From: Ascochyta rabiei
Taxonomy: Eukaryota; Ascomycota; Dothideomycetes; Pleosporales; Didymellaceae
Direction: 5' to 3'
Length of the DNA: 64,000 nucleotides
Assembly (NCBI RefSeq): GCF_004011695.2
Contig: NC_082411.1
Location: 310,001 to 374,000 of the forward strand
The position numbers were made by a program, and so were the translations under genes. The notes beneath the pieces were generated by a model that worked only from the letters and a program-made list of their open reading frames with translations, made no database searches and was not told where the DNA came from. Positions 41,406 through 53,800 of the stretch are shown piece by piece; positions within the stretch are counted from its first letter, which is position 1, and each line of letters begins with the position of its first letter.

Positions 41406-44400
41406 ATGGCTGAGGACGCCTCGTTCCCGCCCGCCGCCTCTTCGCTTATTCCATCTACTGGTGACACAAGAAGCTGCGTGGGCCCTTCTTCTCCCACAGG
41501 CAGCAGCTACGAATTACATCACTTTCGCCAGGACACAGCGACAGCCGCCTCAGATGACGAGCGCGATCTCTCAGCACATCCCACAGAGAACTCTTCTCCG
41601 TCTGTCGAGATAAGGATGTCGCGCGCGCCGCTGCTGGTGCGATCGTCCCCAGCGCAGGGCACAGGTGAGCTAATGATCCATTTCGCATTCCGTGCTCGAG
41701 CTGCGCTCAGGCATCGCATGACGTCTAGCAGCGTGCGCATCGTGCGCGTCTAGAGCGGCTTCGAGCCTCGCAACGATCCTGACCACATACTGATTGTGCG
41801 ATACAGGGTCCTATGGAGGTTTGCCCATTCTCTCGTTGAGTCCCAGTGAGTCCGAAGAGGATCATGTGACCAGCGCCGCACGTCATGGAAAAAAGAAAGG
41901 GAAGAGCAAGCTTGCAATCGCCGTCTCGAACACATCCCTGAGAAGCAACCATGGATCGGCACGGAGCTCGCCCATTCTCACCAATTCTGCATCCAGACGG
42001 AGACTGAGAGACGCAAGCGGTAGCAACACAACGCTCAACGAGGAGCTTGGAGGATCTGAAGCGTCTCATATCGAAGCCCGTTTCAATGCGAGCGCATTGG
42101 ATCCATCGATAGCTGGAGCATCGCCAGTACTCGGGAGCACAAATTCATCAACGAGCAGCACCAATATTGATATTGACGATGACGACGACGAGGACGATGT
42201 TGATGATGGCGAAGATCTGCACGATCAGAAAGGCAATCCGTCCGACAACTCCCCGTACGCCCAAGTACGAGCGTCCGTGGCTGCTACCGATGACATTTCT
42301 TTATCTATTGATACACCACGGATGTGGTTTCTGTCCTTGATTTTCGCTATTGCTGGTTCCTCAACCAACTTGTTCTTCTCCCTACGATACCCTAGCGTCA
42401 GTCTCACCCCTATTATTGCGTTATTGCTTGTTCACCCTCTGGGCCTATTCTGGGACCAGGTTCTCAAATGGCCTGATGATCCTGAAGAAACTTTCGTCGA
42501 TGGCTGCCGAGTCAGCCTTGCGCTACCACCTAACACACCTTGGCTACGCCGTTTCCGCCTCTATCTTGCAAAGGGCCGATGGAACGAAAAAGAGCACTGT
42601 TGTGTTTATGTCAGCAGCAACGTGTCTTTTGGGTTTGCATTTGCTACAGATGTCAGTATACTGCGCGGCGACATGCGTAGAACGAGCTAATGTAGATGCA
42701 GGTCATTGTTGAGCAAGTGAAGTTTTATCATCAAGATCTGGGCATCATGTACCAGGTCTTGCTCATTCTGTCTACGCAGATTCTTGGATATTCCCTTGCT
42801 GGACTCACAAGACGATACCTCGTTCGACCGAGTGGCATGATCTGGCCAAGCACCCTAGTCTCAACAGCCATGTTTACCGCTTTGCACAAGGAGGAAAACA
42901 AGCCTGCAGACGGATGGACTATATCGCCACGGAAGTTCTTCACGCGTGTCTTTTCCGGCTCAGTTGCTTTCTACTTTCTGCCTGGACTTCTGTTCCCTGC
43001 CCTTAGCTACTTCAGCGTCATCACCTGGTTTGCACCCAAAAACGTGATAATCGCCAACCTTGTAAGTCTTTTGCGAATCAACTGCGCCCCTCGTGCTGAC
43101 TGTTTGTAGTTTGGAGTCTCATCTGGCCTGGGTTTGTTTCCAGTAACATTCGACTGGGCGCAGATTGCCTACATTGGATCTCCGCTTGTGACACCATTTT
43201 GGGCTGCACTTAACATTCTCGGTGGTCTCGTGCTCGTAATGTGGATTGCAGCGCCACTGATGTGTACGTGTTCCACAATATCCAAATTTTCACTTAACTT
43301 ACAAAACACAGACTATGCTAATGTCATGTACTCCTCCTACATGCCAATTCTCTCAGCTGCGGTTTGGGATAATACTGGCCGTCCGTACGATGTCAGCAAG
43401 ATATTGACCAGTGATTTCTTGTTCGACGAAGAGGCATACAAGAATTACAGTCGGGTGTTTCTCCCTATTACTTACGTGCTCAGCTATGCGCTTCAATTCG
43501 CTGCTCTCACAGCTCTACTGTCACATACGGCTCTTTGGCACGGCAAGGATATCTGGAGGCAGTGGAGCCGCTCATGGGCAGAAATTCGAAAGACACCCAC
43601 GACCGGGTACGAGCCTCTGAGCAACCTTCCCGAGAGCAACGGACGCTCTTCCTCTCCCAACGTTTACCGCCATAGAAACAGCACGACATCTGAGCCTGAT
43701 ATGGAAGACCTTTTGGATGCTGAAGATGTACACAACCGACTCATGCGAAGATATCCGGATGCACCGATGGCTTGGTACCTCCTTACTGGCGTTGCCATGG
43801 CGGCTGTTGGCATGTATGTGGTCGAGTACTACCCTGTACACCTTCCTTGGTATGGTCTTTTGCTGGCTCTCGGCATCGGCGCGATCTTGTTCATTCCCAT
43901 CGGCATCGTCATGGCCATCACAAACCAGCAAAGCAGCATCTATCTTATTTGCCAGTTAATCTGCGGCGGGGTGTTCCCCGGTCGACCTGTTGCTAATATG
44001 GTTTTTACTACCTTTGGATACATCTCGTCAACCCAGGGCCTGAAGTTTGCATCCGATCTCAAGCTTGGTCATTACATGAAGATTCCACCAAGATTGTTGT
44101 TCAGATTACAACTCTCAGTAACCGTCGTCTCCAGTCTTACGCAAATTGGCGTTCTAAATTGGATGCTGAACTACATCCCTGGTATATGCACTCCACAAGC
44201 CATCAACGGCTTCAACTGCCCAATCGCTCGTGTCCACTTCAATGGCAGCATACTTTGGGGTGTCGTAGGACCCAAACGCTTCTTCGGCCCCGGCGCCCTC
44301 TACCGTCCATTGGTCTGGGCATTCCTTGTCGGCGCTGTCTCCCCTATAATCCTTTGGTACTTTGCCCGCAAGGACCGCAAGTCCATCCTCCGAAAGGTCA

Positions 44401-44782
44401 ATCTTGCTGTCGTATTTGGCAGCCTGAGTTGGATTCCACCCGCCACAGGTCTGAACTTCTCCGTCTGGGCCATCGTTTGCTACATTTTCAACTACGAGAT
44501 CCGCAACCGCAGGAAGAACTGGTGGAGGAAATACAACATGATGCTGAGCGCTGCTCTGGACTCGGGTCTTGCGTTTGGTGTCGTGGTTATCTTTTTTGGA
44601 ATCGTCTTCCCCGGATGGATGAAAGGATTCAAATGGTGGGGTACGGAGGTGTACAAACAGGTATGTCAAGCCTCATTTGTGAGAGTGACGTTGTGCTAAC
44701 AACATAATAGGGTTGTGACTACACCGCCTGTTCGTACAAGGAAGTACCCAAGGGATCGATCTTTGGACCGAGCGATTGGTGA
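41406..44782 (+). CDS. OPT-family oligopeptide transporter
   Basis: Exons 41406-41664, 41807-42651, 42702-43061, 43110-43263, 43312-44660 and 44711-44782 give 1012 residues, all phases consistent; introns 142, 50, 48, 48 and 50 nt. OPT proteins are proton-coupled importers of small peptides, glutathione or metal-siderophore conjugates at the plasma membrane. Seen: a disordered N-terminus of about 300 residues with an acidic run (DIDDDDDEDDVDDGE), then about 14-16 hydrophobic segments beginning with MWFLSLIFAIAGSSTNLFFS, plus family landmarks such as WAPKNVIIANLFGVSSGLG-like (here FAPKNVIIANL), FPVTFDWAQIAYIGSPL, YYANVMYSSYMPILS, GVFPGRPVANMVFTTFGYIS and the final GCDYTACSYKEVPKG. The long acidic N-terminus exceeds that of typical OPTs and may be regulatory. 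The substrate is not deducible. Confidence 0.92.
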
Positions 44783-45330
44783 TTTGGATATCTGCATTGC
44801 GTATTGCGGCTTTTGTGTATGCGTGTGAAACGGCGTTTTGTTGTGATGAGCATTCAACAGTGGAGTAAGGATTTGAACACGCTTTTTATTGTCACTGGAA
44901 ATGGAAATATTGATACCACGAAGTTGTCAGGCCTGATCCTGGACACGATGCAGTGTAACTTCTCACGGTTGTTGTCTCCCTGTTTCTGCGCTTTGCTGTG
45001 CGTAGCGTCAAATACCTGGACGGTGCCTATGTGGCTGTGAGATGGCTTGTTTCTTGCGCGTCTGGCGACGCAGCCAATGCATTGTGCGGTTCTCGCAACC
45101 CGTGACTGGCATGTCCCGTTCGGTATCCAGCATACTGTCGTGGTCGTCAACTAGGGTATGACATTGGTACATCGGCCATTTGTTTTCATGTATATTGGCG
45201 CACGGGAAAGATAAATCGCCGTCTATCTTGAAAAAAGATCATGCATGGTATCAGTTCATCGGGTGTATAGCAGAACAAACTCCCCTTTCAAACAGTCCGC
45301 GTGCCGTTATACAGCCACTCTAGCTCCGGC
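44783..45330. other. Convergent intergenic region
   Basis: It lies between the OPT transporter stop and the stop of the broken lipase-like gene. No feature was recognised. Confidence 0.5.
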
Positions 45331-46448
45331 CTAAGCATCTCGTATCTCGTCTGTGCCCCTCAAAACTCCCTCGCTTTTACTAGTAACGAGGCCCTGAAAA
45401 CTCCCCACTAGTGTGCGCGTAATATTGACCATCCTGTCCGCACCCACCGCTCCCTCACCTCCCGCTATGCCCAGCCCTTGCTTCAAGATGATCAGATCCG
45501 AGAAATTGGTGTGGTTGGTCCGCGCGCCGATGTTGATTTCCTTAGCCCAGGCCGACTGCAGTGCGTCGAAGTCTGCAAACAGCGGATCCCCTTTTGGGCC
45601 TGACGAGCTTAGCAGCAAGCTGGGTATGCGCAGGTCTGCGGATGAGTCGTTTGTAGATGCCGGTGCCCAGAGTGATCCGTCCATGTTGAGGGCGCCGAAG
45701 ATTTGGTGTGTGCGGTTTGTCGTGTGCGCGCGTTTGTGCAGGATCTGGCCGAGTGCTGCGGAGCCGCCGAGTGAGTGGCCAATGAGTGAGCAGTGTGTTG
45801 TGTTGAGTGGGATGGAGAGGTGGGTGGAGATTGAGGGCAGGGCGGCGAGGACGGCGGAGTCATCGGTGAGCCGGTAGTCGTGTACGCGTTGAAGGAGCTC
45901 TTGGGCTTCCACGGTGTCTGTATCGTAGTCGAAGGGTAGATCTGAGATGCCGGTGCCGTCAGGTAGCTGAAAGTATGGTTGCTCGTACGGGTGATCCATG
46001 GTCACGATTGTGTATCCTTGTGACACCAGATCTGAAAAGAGGGCATGGAAGAGCTGGGATGGGGGTCCGGCGAAAGACGGACTGAAAATCAGTGTTGGAA
46101 GTTCCAACGTCCTCCATTCCTTTGAGGGTAGTGACTCTGCGTTGTAAGATGTACGCGTGATAATGTTGCGAAAGGTACCAGAAGTCCGTAATACGCGTCG
46201 TAGAGATTGGAGATACCGCTTCAGACATATTTTAACGGAGAATCTTTGTGCTTGGTCAGATAGTACACTTTGATTAGGATGGAGGTTTCAGTACCATTGG
46301 GAGCTTTAGGATCGTCCACTGCGATCTTCGGCAGAACATATGCTTTGGAGCCAACGTTGAACGGGCTTGTTGGAGGCGGGAGGACATAACTGTGCGAGAG
46401 CGCAATGATACTCGCTAAAGTTGCGACAAAGAGAGCTTGAGATCTCAT
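45331..46448 (-). pseudogene. Disrupted secreted PAF-acetylhydrolase/lipase-like alpha/beta hydrolase
   Basis: An intronless frame can be followed from an N-terminal signal peptide (MRSQALFVATLASIIALSHS) through FNVGSKAYVLPKIA and TSILIKVYYLTKHK to a TGA at 46223-46221, continues in the same frame as SGISNLYDAYYG, then changes frame near 46182 by one base to GTFRNIITRTSYN and LELPTLIFSPSFAGPPSQL. From there the rest is intact to the stop at 45331: the HPYEQPYFQLPDGTG block, the nucleophile elbow GHSLGGSAALG, and a terminal helical part. In fungal relatives the stop position is a Trp (my recollection), so TGG to TGA is the simplest change. Such enzymes hydrolyse short acyl esters outside the cell. 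With a stop and a frameshift it is called a pseudogene; a shorter product from an internal ATG (46107) would lack the signal peptide. Confidence 0.75.
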
Positions 46449-47583
46449 CTTAATGTTCAATGTGAGAGGCGATATCTTGGCGACAGGCTCCAAATACTTA
46501 CTACATGGTAGGCTACACCCTTTATCTGGGTGAAGTAACCATCATTTCAGCCCTATCGTTATAACCTTCGTCATTTGAGCAAGATCGCTCGTGTGCTTCC
46601 GTCTTATTCACGCACCTGTGTTGGAAGCCAGATTGTCGGGCGCCGGCAAACCAGGTAACATTGCAGAGATACAGCTCGATACGATCCGAACCAACTGGAT
46701 CTTCATGTACGTGAGATTACTCCGGTCTTGTTCTAGGCATAATCCGACATCTGGGCATGTAGAGAAACAGAAATTCTCACGAGGTTCATCCTCCTGGTGA
46801 CAGGGGTGGGAACGAATCTTTGGGAGTACAAGATACAGGATTAGCGCTTGTCTCTTGCAAGAGACGGTTTAGATGACCACTGCTTTCAATCAGAGATGGA
46901 GGCTTCCCTGTTGAGTTTGTTGACTGAGATTAGCATTGTGAAGTTGAAACTAGTCTTTCTTAGACATTACCGTATCCCTGAGCGCGGCAGTAAATTGGAC
47001 AAAGAATGAGTGGAAGCCGGATGAGAAATTGTGGCGGATGGAAACAAGGACTTGACTTTAAAGAATGTAATGATGGTTCCCCACCATGCGTAATGAGATG
47101 AGATCCAAACGAGCTGTCAAGATAACCTTTGTAGTTACTACTACACTATCAAGCAGTTCAGAAAGATAGAGATTTAAAGTTTGGTGGTGTCTAGTCCGGG
47201 TCATGAAAGAAGAGGATGTAGACTACAAGAACGTTGGAAGGGGCTGAATAGCCTTGTTCAGATCCAACTAAAGAAAGTACAGAACATGAATGCAAGTCCT
47301 AACACCAATCCGCTAGCTACCCTCATCGGAAAGGTCTGTGGGATCAAGACTATGGCATGTCATCACCTGCACCAGGTAATCTAAACGTTGCCGAGTTTGT
47401 CAAGTTCGTTCCTAACACGCTTGATGCACAGTCTGGAGAAGTTAGACGGAAACAGTTGGAATCTGACACAGTAACAAACGCAAAGCAGAAGAAGCTATAG
47501 ATTCAGATTGAATGTCTCTTGAGACCGCTATAAGCTACAACCGTTGTCTGTACTGAACAGCAGTTACGAACATTGGTCACACT
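46449..47583. other. AT-richer intergenic stretch, no gene
   Basis: It lies between the broken lipase-like gene and the amidohydrolase gene. Only short frames without family features are present. It is visibly less GC-rich than the housekeeping block, like the flanking accessory region. Confidence 0.45.
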
Positions 47584-48630
47584 TTATAGTTTCAATAGAG
47601 TCTCAGCGTTCTTGTACGCAAACAAATCTATCTCACCACCCAGCAAGACCTTGCTTTCTACCAGTTTTTGGACGAACTCCCAACCATCTATCATACTATG
47701 GTATGGGTATTCAACTGAATACATGATTCTCTCAATCGGGGTCACGAGGCGCAGCTGTTGGAAGTTGCGTACACTAAAAAACCCACTTGTTGTGATCCAG
47801 ATGTTAGTATTCCAGACTCTATCGAACGTTGAATTGCTCCTCAAGTCTGTTCCATCAATTCGATCAATAAAGCCAGACAGATTCTCGCCATTGTGGCCAA
47901 GAATGAGTTTCAGCTTTGGAAATCGATCAAAAAGACCTGCGCTGTACAGGCGCAGGACGTGAGTCCCAACATCGACATGCCATCCCCAAGCATAGGAACT
48001 TAAAGCATCAGTTGTTTGTGCATCATAGTTTCCAACGAAGAGCGTTTGAAGCATCTCAAGTGTAGGAGCAGTGGGATGCAGATAAATTGGAACGTCGAGC
48101 TTCTCAGCCATGGCGAAGAGGGCATCGAAGGGAGCTCCGTCGTAGTATGTGCCGTTTTTCAGATGATTCCAGATCATTGCGCCTCTGAAGCCGAGTCGTG
48201 TGACAGCCCGTTCAAGCTCAGCAACCGCTTCCTCTGGATGACCCATTGGCAGGACGGCGAAACCAGCAAAACGGGTTGGGTAAGCCTCAATAGCAGATCG
48301 AACAGCGTCGTTGGCTTTGCGGCATCCTTCTGGGTCCTCGGAGCCAGAGCCAGGGAGTTGAGAGAGGACCTGGATGGAAAGGTTGCCTGCGTCCATAGCG
48401 GCGATACGACCGGCTCCAACGTCTTTGAGCTTTTCGAAAATGCCAGGAGGACCAAGCTGAAAATCACCAGAAGCAGTAGCCTCAGCTTCAAGAGATGGTG
48501 AAATGACATGCTCTTCTAGAGCAATGAGGCGATCGGGAAGATGAGCGGGATCGAGGGCTGTGTAGGGCTTAGATATGCCGCTCGCACCAATAGCTAGTGC
48601 AATGAGAATAGTAAAGTGGGAGAGATGCAT
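47584..48630 (-). CDS. Amidohydrolase-2 family (o-hydroxybenzoate decarboxylase-like) protein with signal peptide
   Basis: Intronless, 348 residues. The family includes 2,3-dihydroxybenzoate and gamma-resorcylate decarboxylases and ACMS decarboxylase, metal-dependent TIM barrels acting on aromatic carboxylates. Seen: the metal-site start LIALEEHVISP (Glu and His), QVLSQLPGSG, FAGFAVLPMGHPEEAV, the His in DVPIYLHPTAP, the His in LILGHNGENL, and the C-terminal SVEYPYHSM. In the family the last block normally has Asp (S-x-D-Y/W-P); here it is Glu. An N-terminal hydrophobic stretch (MHLSHFTILIALAIGASG) looks like a signal peptide, which is unusual for this normally cytosolic family. It lies next to the relic of a salicylate hydroxylase-type monooxygenase, suggesting an old aromatic-acid pathway. 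The reading frame is intact. Confidence 0.87.
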   Translation of the reverse strand: MHLSHFTILIALAIGASGISKPYTALDPAHLPDRLIALEEHVISPSLEAEATASGDFQLGPPGIFEKLKDVGAGRIAAMDAGNLSIQVLSQLPGSGSEDPEGCRKANDAVRSAIEAYPTRFAGFAVLPMGHPEEAVAELERAVTRLGFRGAMIWNHLKNGTYYDGAPFDALFAMAEKLDVPIYLHPTAPTLEMLQTLFVGNYDAQTTDALSSYAWGWHVDVGTHVLRLYSAGLFDRFPKLKLILGHNGENLSGFIDRIDGTDLRSNSTFDRVWNTNIWITTSGFFSVRNFQQLRLVTPIERIMYSVEYPYHSMIDGWEFVQKLVESKVLLGGEIDLFAYKNAETLLKL

Positions 48631-49039
48631 AATGAACGATCAAAAAAGGCTTGCTGAAACTATCTTGCGGTCTGATCTGATAAAAGGTTCAGCCATAGAT
48701 CTTATGTAGGTACATATGAACTGAAGCTGACTGCTGAAGGGAAAGTAAGAGTTGTGCTACTGCTGGAGCATAGAAACGCTCGAAAATTGTGAAGCGGTAT
48801 ACTGAAACATTCTCGCAGCCCCATAAATCTGTTGAGCATGAGGATCGCTTCCTGATTGGATTTTTCTCAATGTGCATTTTCGTGGCATTACCTGAAGCTG
48901 ACACCCCCTCACCTTATTACCGTCCGATGGGTTTAAATCCCGACTATTTCGGAACTGTCTCACTACGTAGTCGTATGTTTACCTAACTAGATGGGTCTGT
49001 TGCATATTACATCTCCCTCGTCCCGCGGTCAATGCGAAA
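48631..49039. other. Amidohydrolase promoter region
   Basis: Upstream of the leftward amidohydrolase gene and beyond the last recognisable piece of the monooxygenase relic. No gene was seen. Confidence 0.45.
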
Positions 49040-50103
49040 CTTGCTGAAGCCTTGGACATTGACCTGTTCGAAGCTTCATAGACTAGACGGCTGTGTATAC
49101 TAGAGCAGATAAAGTTATGACATGCTAATGTACTGTGTTGGAAGAGATGTAAGGTTTGGGATGAACTTGCCATATGTTCAGCGAAGGCTTTCCAAACTCC
49201 AGGCAATATCCGGATCTTCTTAAATTCTCCTGGCGTCCACAGTCGCTCTGTACGCCGCGAATCCATGGAATTCTGGCTCTAAAGAGGCTTATCTGACAAC
49301 TTCTTTGCGCGCAGTCGAGTTGATCCCAGCGACAACACGTCAGCCATTTTCACGTTCGTGCTGGTCAGGGCTTCTCGACGTGCCATCAGCAGCGACTACC
49401 AGGTCTTCTTGTACCGCAGAGCCGTCAGCAAGTTTTACAGAACCCTGCTCTTCGTGGTACTGAACCACCCGCAGCCAAGATCAACCTTCACACCCAATTG
49501 CAGTGCTCGATGGAGCATCGCATCGTGGAGATGTGTACGATGAACTGCGCAGTAGGGCTCATCGAAATCGGCCTGGACCGCCTCTTCCAGTGCTGTGTGT
49601 CCGACGATCTTGCCATTTTCCCAGCGCCGGAAATCTATCCCCTCTGGCCTGGTCAACCACTTCTCCAGATATTGCATCACTTCCCAACGGCGGAGTAGCC
49701 GCGCCGAGTTTGGCGGAATCTGGATACCCGCTCCAATCTAATGTAGAGAGCATTCGCAGCGTCGCACCTGTTGGTGAGAGTTTACCTCGCCGAGCTTCGG
49801 AGCTTGCTCGAGTATTCGTACCCAGTGCCCTCTTCTGCCAAGTGCAATGTCGAGGACGAGCCCACCCAATCCGGCGCCGACAATGACAACATTCAGTCTT
49901 ACACGGGCTGGTGTTGGGTTTGTGCGATCAAATAGCGCCTGATCGCGGGATGTTTCATCGGTATCGAGTTTTCGGAGAAACCTAACCAATCGGGAGGGAT
50001 AAGATGTCGTCCAACTCAGTGCTACATCATCCTTTCTAGCGAGTGCGCCGTTGTCTGAATCGACAGTATGCTTTCCAGTGGTTTGATTCAGTATGCTAGA
50101 CAT
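49040..50103 (-). pseudogene. Relic of a salicylate hydroxylase-type FAD monooxygenase
   Basis: An N-terminal exon (50103-49786) encodes the FAD fold NVVIVGAGLGGLVLDIALGR and LEQAPKLGE; a 48-nt intron (49738-49785, GTAAAC...TAG) joins it to GAGIQIPPNSARLLRRW, FRRWENGKIVGH, YCAVHRTHLHDAML and LQLGVKVDLGCG. Near 49469 a one-base shift is needed to continue into VVQYHEEQGSVKLADGS and EDLVVAADG. Further fragments (VAGINSTARKEVV, EFHGFAAYRATVD, EDPDIAWSL, KPSLNIW) follow with several stop codons (TGA at 49342-49340; TAA twice) and another shift, down to about 49060; the C-terminal third is missing. The long N-terminal extension before the FAD motif is also atypical. The enzyme family hydroxylates aromatic acids with NAD(P)H and FAD. 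It is clearly non-functional as assembled. Confidence 0.8.
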
Positions 50104-50821
50104 GCTGCTTGGAAGTGCAAGTGAAGACCCAGGTGGAAGACCACAGCAGTATCGGCAGACAAGACACAACATAGATATGCAAGATGAACAGAACCCAGTT
50201 ATATGCAAAGTGACTACAATTTCGCCGGTGATATGCGCACTAGTACCGCTTCGCTTCCGGGCGATAAGCCCGGAATCTGCTTGTATGTCAAGCTCAACAC
50301 AATTCGGCTCCTCGTCTATTATCGGGATGACTCGATATCTGCGGCACACGTGCCCGACCTTCCGGTTGACTAGGGAGGTTGACTAGGGAAGCCGATGAGG
50401 GCATGAGACGTTATTACACACGACAACACCCCGCTCGGAGCAACTATGTTGGACTTGACGTTGAACTTAAGCTCTCCCGTATGATATACCGTCTGATAAG
50501 GTACAGTTCTGAGTGAGGATGCAGTTACATGTACCTCTGTTTCGGGTATTCATAATCCTAGCTTCGTTATCGATATGAATGGAACCATCATCTTGGAGCC
50601 ATAATTGAGGTCTTTCTCGTTGAGCTCAGCCAAACTTTACGAATTAGGAGTCTGTAATAGTATCGGCAGCCTTCTCAATATTCACTCGCCACTCACGAAC
50701 AAGGCAGCGCTAGAGGGTAGGTTTGCTCAGAGAAGAAGTATCGTCATCAGTAGTCTTGGGTAGATTGGTAAGCTTCTTTTAAATTTATGTTGTTACAATT
50801 CATACTTAGGTATAATTATAT
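50104..50821. other. Intergenic, no gene
   Basis: It lies upstream of the monooxygenase relic and downstream of the large secreted protein gene, which both read leftwards. Nothing recognisable was seen. Confidence 0.45.
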
Positions 50822-53800
50822 CTATGCAGCTGTAGCTGTACTGCTCGCCGTACCGTTACTAAAGTACGCACAATGAATAAGATACGTGGAAGTCTCGGCG
50901 CCGAACCCTTCCAAAACAACCGCATTGATAGCGGCCAGAGAGAAAGCGCTGTTTTTCATCGACGTGTAGGCCGAAAGCGGAATACGCAGAACAACAGGAC
51001 TACCGTTCATGCTACCGTAAGCAGTGCTTGCCACGCTGGCTCGCTGGATTAGCGGAGAGTCAGCACAGTCGCTTCCGCCACTCTGCAGCTGCACGTTGAA
51101 ACTCGCACCCGCCTTCGCCGTGACGTTGAGATAAAGGAACTCAGACGCGGAAACGTCCGCACAGTTCTGGAGCGAGTACCAGTAAGATCCAGAGAGAGCA
51201 GGCTGCAGAACCAAAGCACCATCCTTGATGACTGGTGCAATCTCCATGGTTCCTTCGTCACTCTGCACATTGCCGTTCGCATTGCGGTTCACGGTTCCTG
51301 AAGTGCAGTAATTTAACCACGCGTTATCAGGGCAGGTGCACGTCTGAGTCGAGGGCGTATCAGCGATAGATATCAAACTGATGCAGCCAACCTTGACATT
51401 CACGTCGGAGGGACTGAAAGCCGATAATGCGACGCTGTTGAGCCTGCTCGAGTTCATACCAGGGAAATCGGAGAAGGGAATCTCTGCGATTTGGTACGAA
51501 GTGGCGTCGGTAAATTTCACGTATGAAGTGATGGCGATGGAGGATGGAGGCGATGTCTCATTACACTCATCATCCGTCTGCCAGCGCATTGAGACCTGGA
51601 AAGTGGTGTCTGCGGGTGCTGCGATGGAGAGTTGAAGTCCAGTCGCGTTCACCAAGTTTGCATCGTAGCATGTGCTAGAACCAAATTGAGAGTACCAGTA
51701 CGCACCGCTGCTGGCACCCATGCTGAGTGAGCCATCGCTACTGACGGAGTATGATGCAAGAGATTCCTCATCAGTCATCTGACCAATGAGTCGGTTCGTC
51801 CGCGGGATTTCTGATACGAATGTGCAAGTATTCAGGATGGTGCCTGAGCAGAGCCCGCAACCAGGGCTATCGGCCGGTCCTACGAAGACCAAGGAGTGAA
51901 TACGGTAAGTTGAGCCGGGAGAACTGAAGTTGGTCATGACAAATGACTGGAGGTAGTTTTGGTCGAAGGTAGCTGGAAAGCGAGAGAAAGGAATTGTGAT
52001 CTGTGTCGACGCGGCATTGAAGGTGACCGGAATGTAAGACGTGACTACGTCAGTGTTGCAGTTCCCACTACCATATTTGAACCCAACATCCGCGGTTGCG
52101 CCTTGTGGGCCTGAAACAGTAAGGGCGATCGCGTCATAAGAACTGTTCACCGCTGCGCAGCCGGAAGGCTGTGCAAGCGACGAGTAGAAGTAAGATGTTG
52201 CATCGTTAGGGACGAGGTCGATGGACCCACTGGCAATCTGCTTGTAGGATTTCATCGTGTTGTCATCTGAGAAAGGAGCACCCAGGGCATTGGTCTGCGT
52301 TTTGAACTCAGTCGGATCGCAGAAGTCTAGCACGACATAGCCAGAGGCGGTCGCGCAGCGCGAACTGGAACCATCTGAGGAAGATCCGCCCAGAAGGGAG
52401 ATCCATCGCACTGTGAAGTTACTGGCTGCAGCACCACCATTGGGTGTAAAGTTACGCAGTGTAATGCGGCTGACGGAGTCTGTGTCGAGTCCTGAGAATG
52501 CTGAAAGGGGGATTGTGATGTTTGCGAAGTTGTCCTGGCTTAAGGTGGCGTAAGATCCAGTGTTGACGGTGGAAGTAGTATCAGCACCCGAGGTCACGAC
52601 CACATCGAAAGAGCCACCGGAGGGACCACGTGCGTTAAGAGAGACTGCAGTGTAGTCGGTGGCGTTCAAGTTGACTCCGTTGATAGCAGTGTCGGAATAA
52701 AAGTACGAGTCTGCGCTCGAAGGCAACAACTGCATTCTGCCCAGCTCCGAGAGCTTTGCAAAAGTCATAGAATTGTTGTAGTCAGTCTGGCCAAATATGT
52801 TGTTGATTCCATCGATCCATCGATCAACGTTCTGGAATGACTCAATTGCAAGGCCTTGAGTACGATCTTCTCCTGGGGCTGTCACACATCGCTTCTGCAT
52901 CTTGATGTTGTCGATGTAGATAGGTGTCTGAGCTGGCGAAATGTTGCCAATACGAATGCCGCGAACGTGAAGCAGATCCTGCCCCTGGAAATCCTGTAAC
53001 GGTATGGTGATGGTATGGTTCAAGCCATCGGCAGCTGCATATTTCGTTACGTCCAAGTACGTGGCACTTGGCTCTTCAACATTGCACCCGGAATCGTAAG
53101 AGACGAGTTGCACGTAAAAGGTGGACCCTGGGGGGGCGACCATGTCAAAGTATAGATGCGTGTAAAGCGTAGCGTCGAAGCAGAATCGCGAGACCTCGGT
53201 GTAGTACGAGTTGACGCCGCTGTTCGTGGTTGCGGTGAGCTGCAAAGTGCCATCCACATTGTTGGAGGCAAGTCCAGTTGCAACTGTTTTCAGGAGAAGT
53301 AGGTTGACGTTGTTGTTGCCGAAGTAAAGTTCCAGAAAGTCGTCGATCATGACGTCCCACGCTATGCATTCGGAGTCTCCGATCGGTTGTGGCGTGAAGT
53401 CGGGGCACGTGGAAGCGGATGCGTCGCTTGAGCCGACGTTGAAAGTAAGCGTGTAGAGTCCCTTTGCCGTGTTTCGCAGTACCACTGCATTTGTCGTCCC
53501 ATCGTACGAAAGTTGCTGGCAGACGGAGAGGGAGCCTGTGGCAGACTGTATGGCATAGTTTCGAGGCACCTGCAGAGTGAGCCCTTCCGTAGTGCCGTCT
53601 AAACGGACCGTCATCGTCGCAGATGAGTCATCTGCCGCTGTGATGTCCACAACGGCGCGGTCCCGGTTGGTCCACCAGTTGGCTATTCCTGTCTGGTTGA
53701 AAAAGACTGCGAAAGGACGCACCGTGTCGTGAAGCGCGCGCTGGATCTGAATCTTGTCGAGCACCGCGTCTGAAGGGTGAATCAGTATGTTATAGTGACC

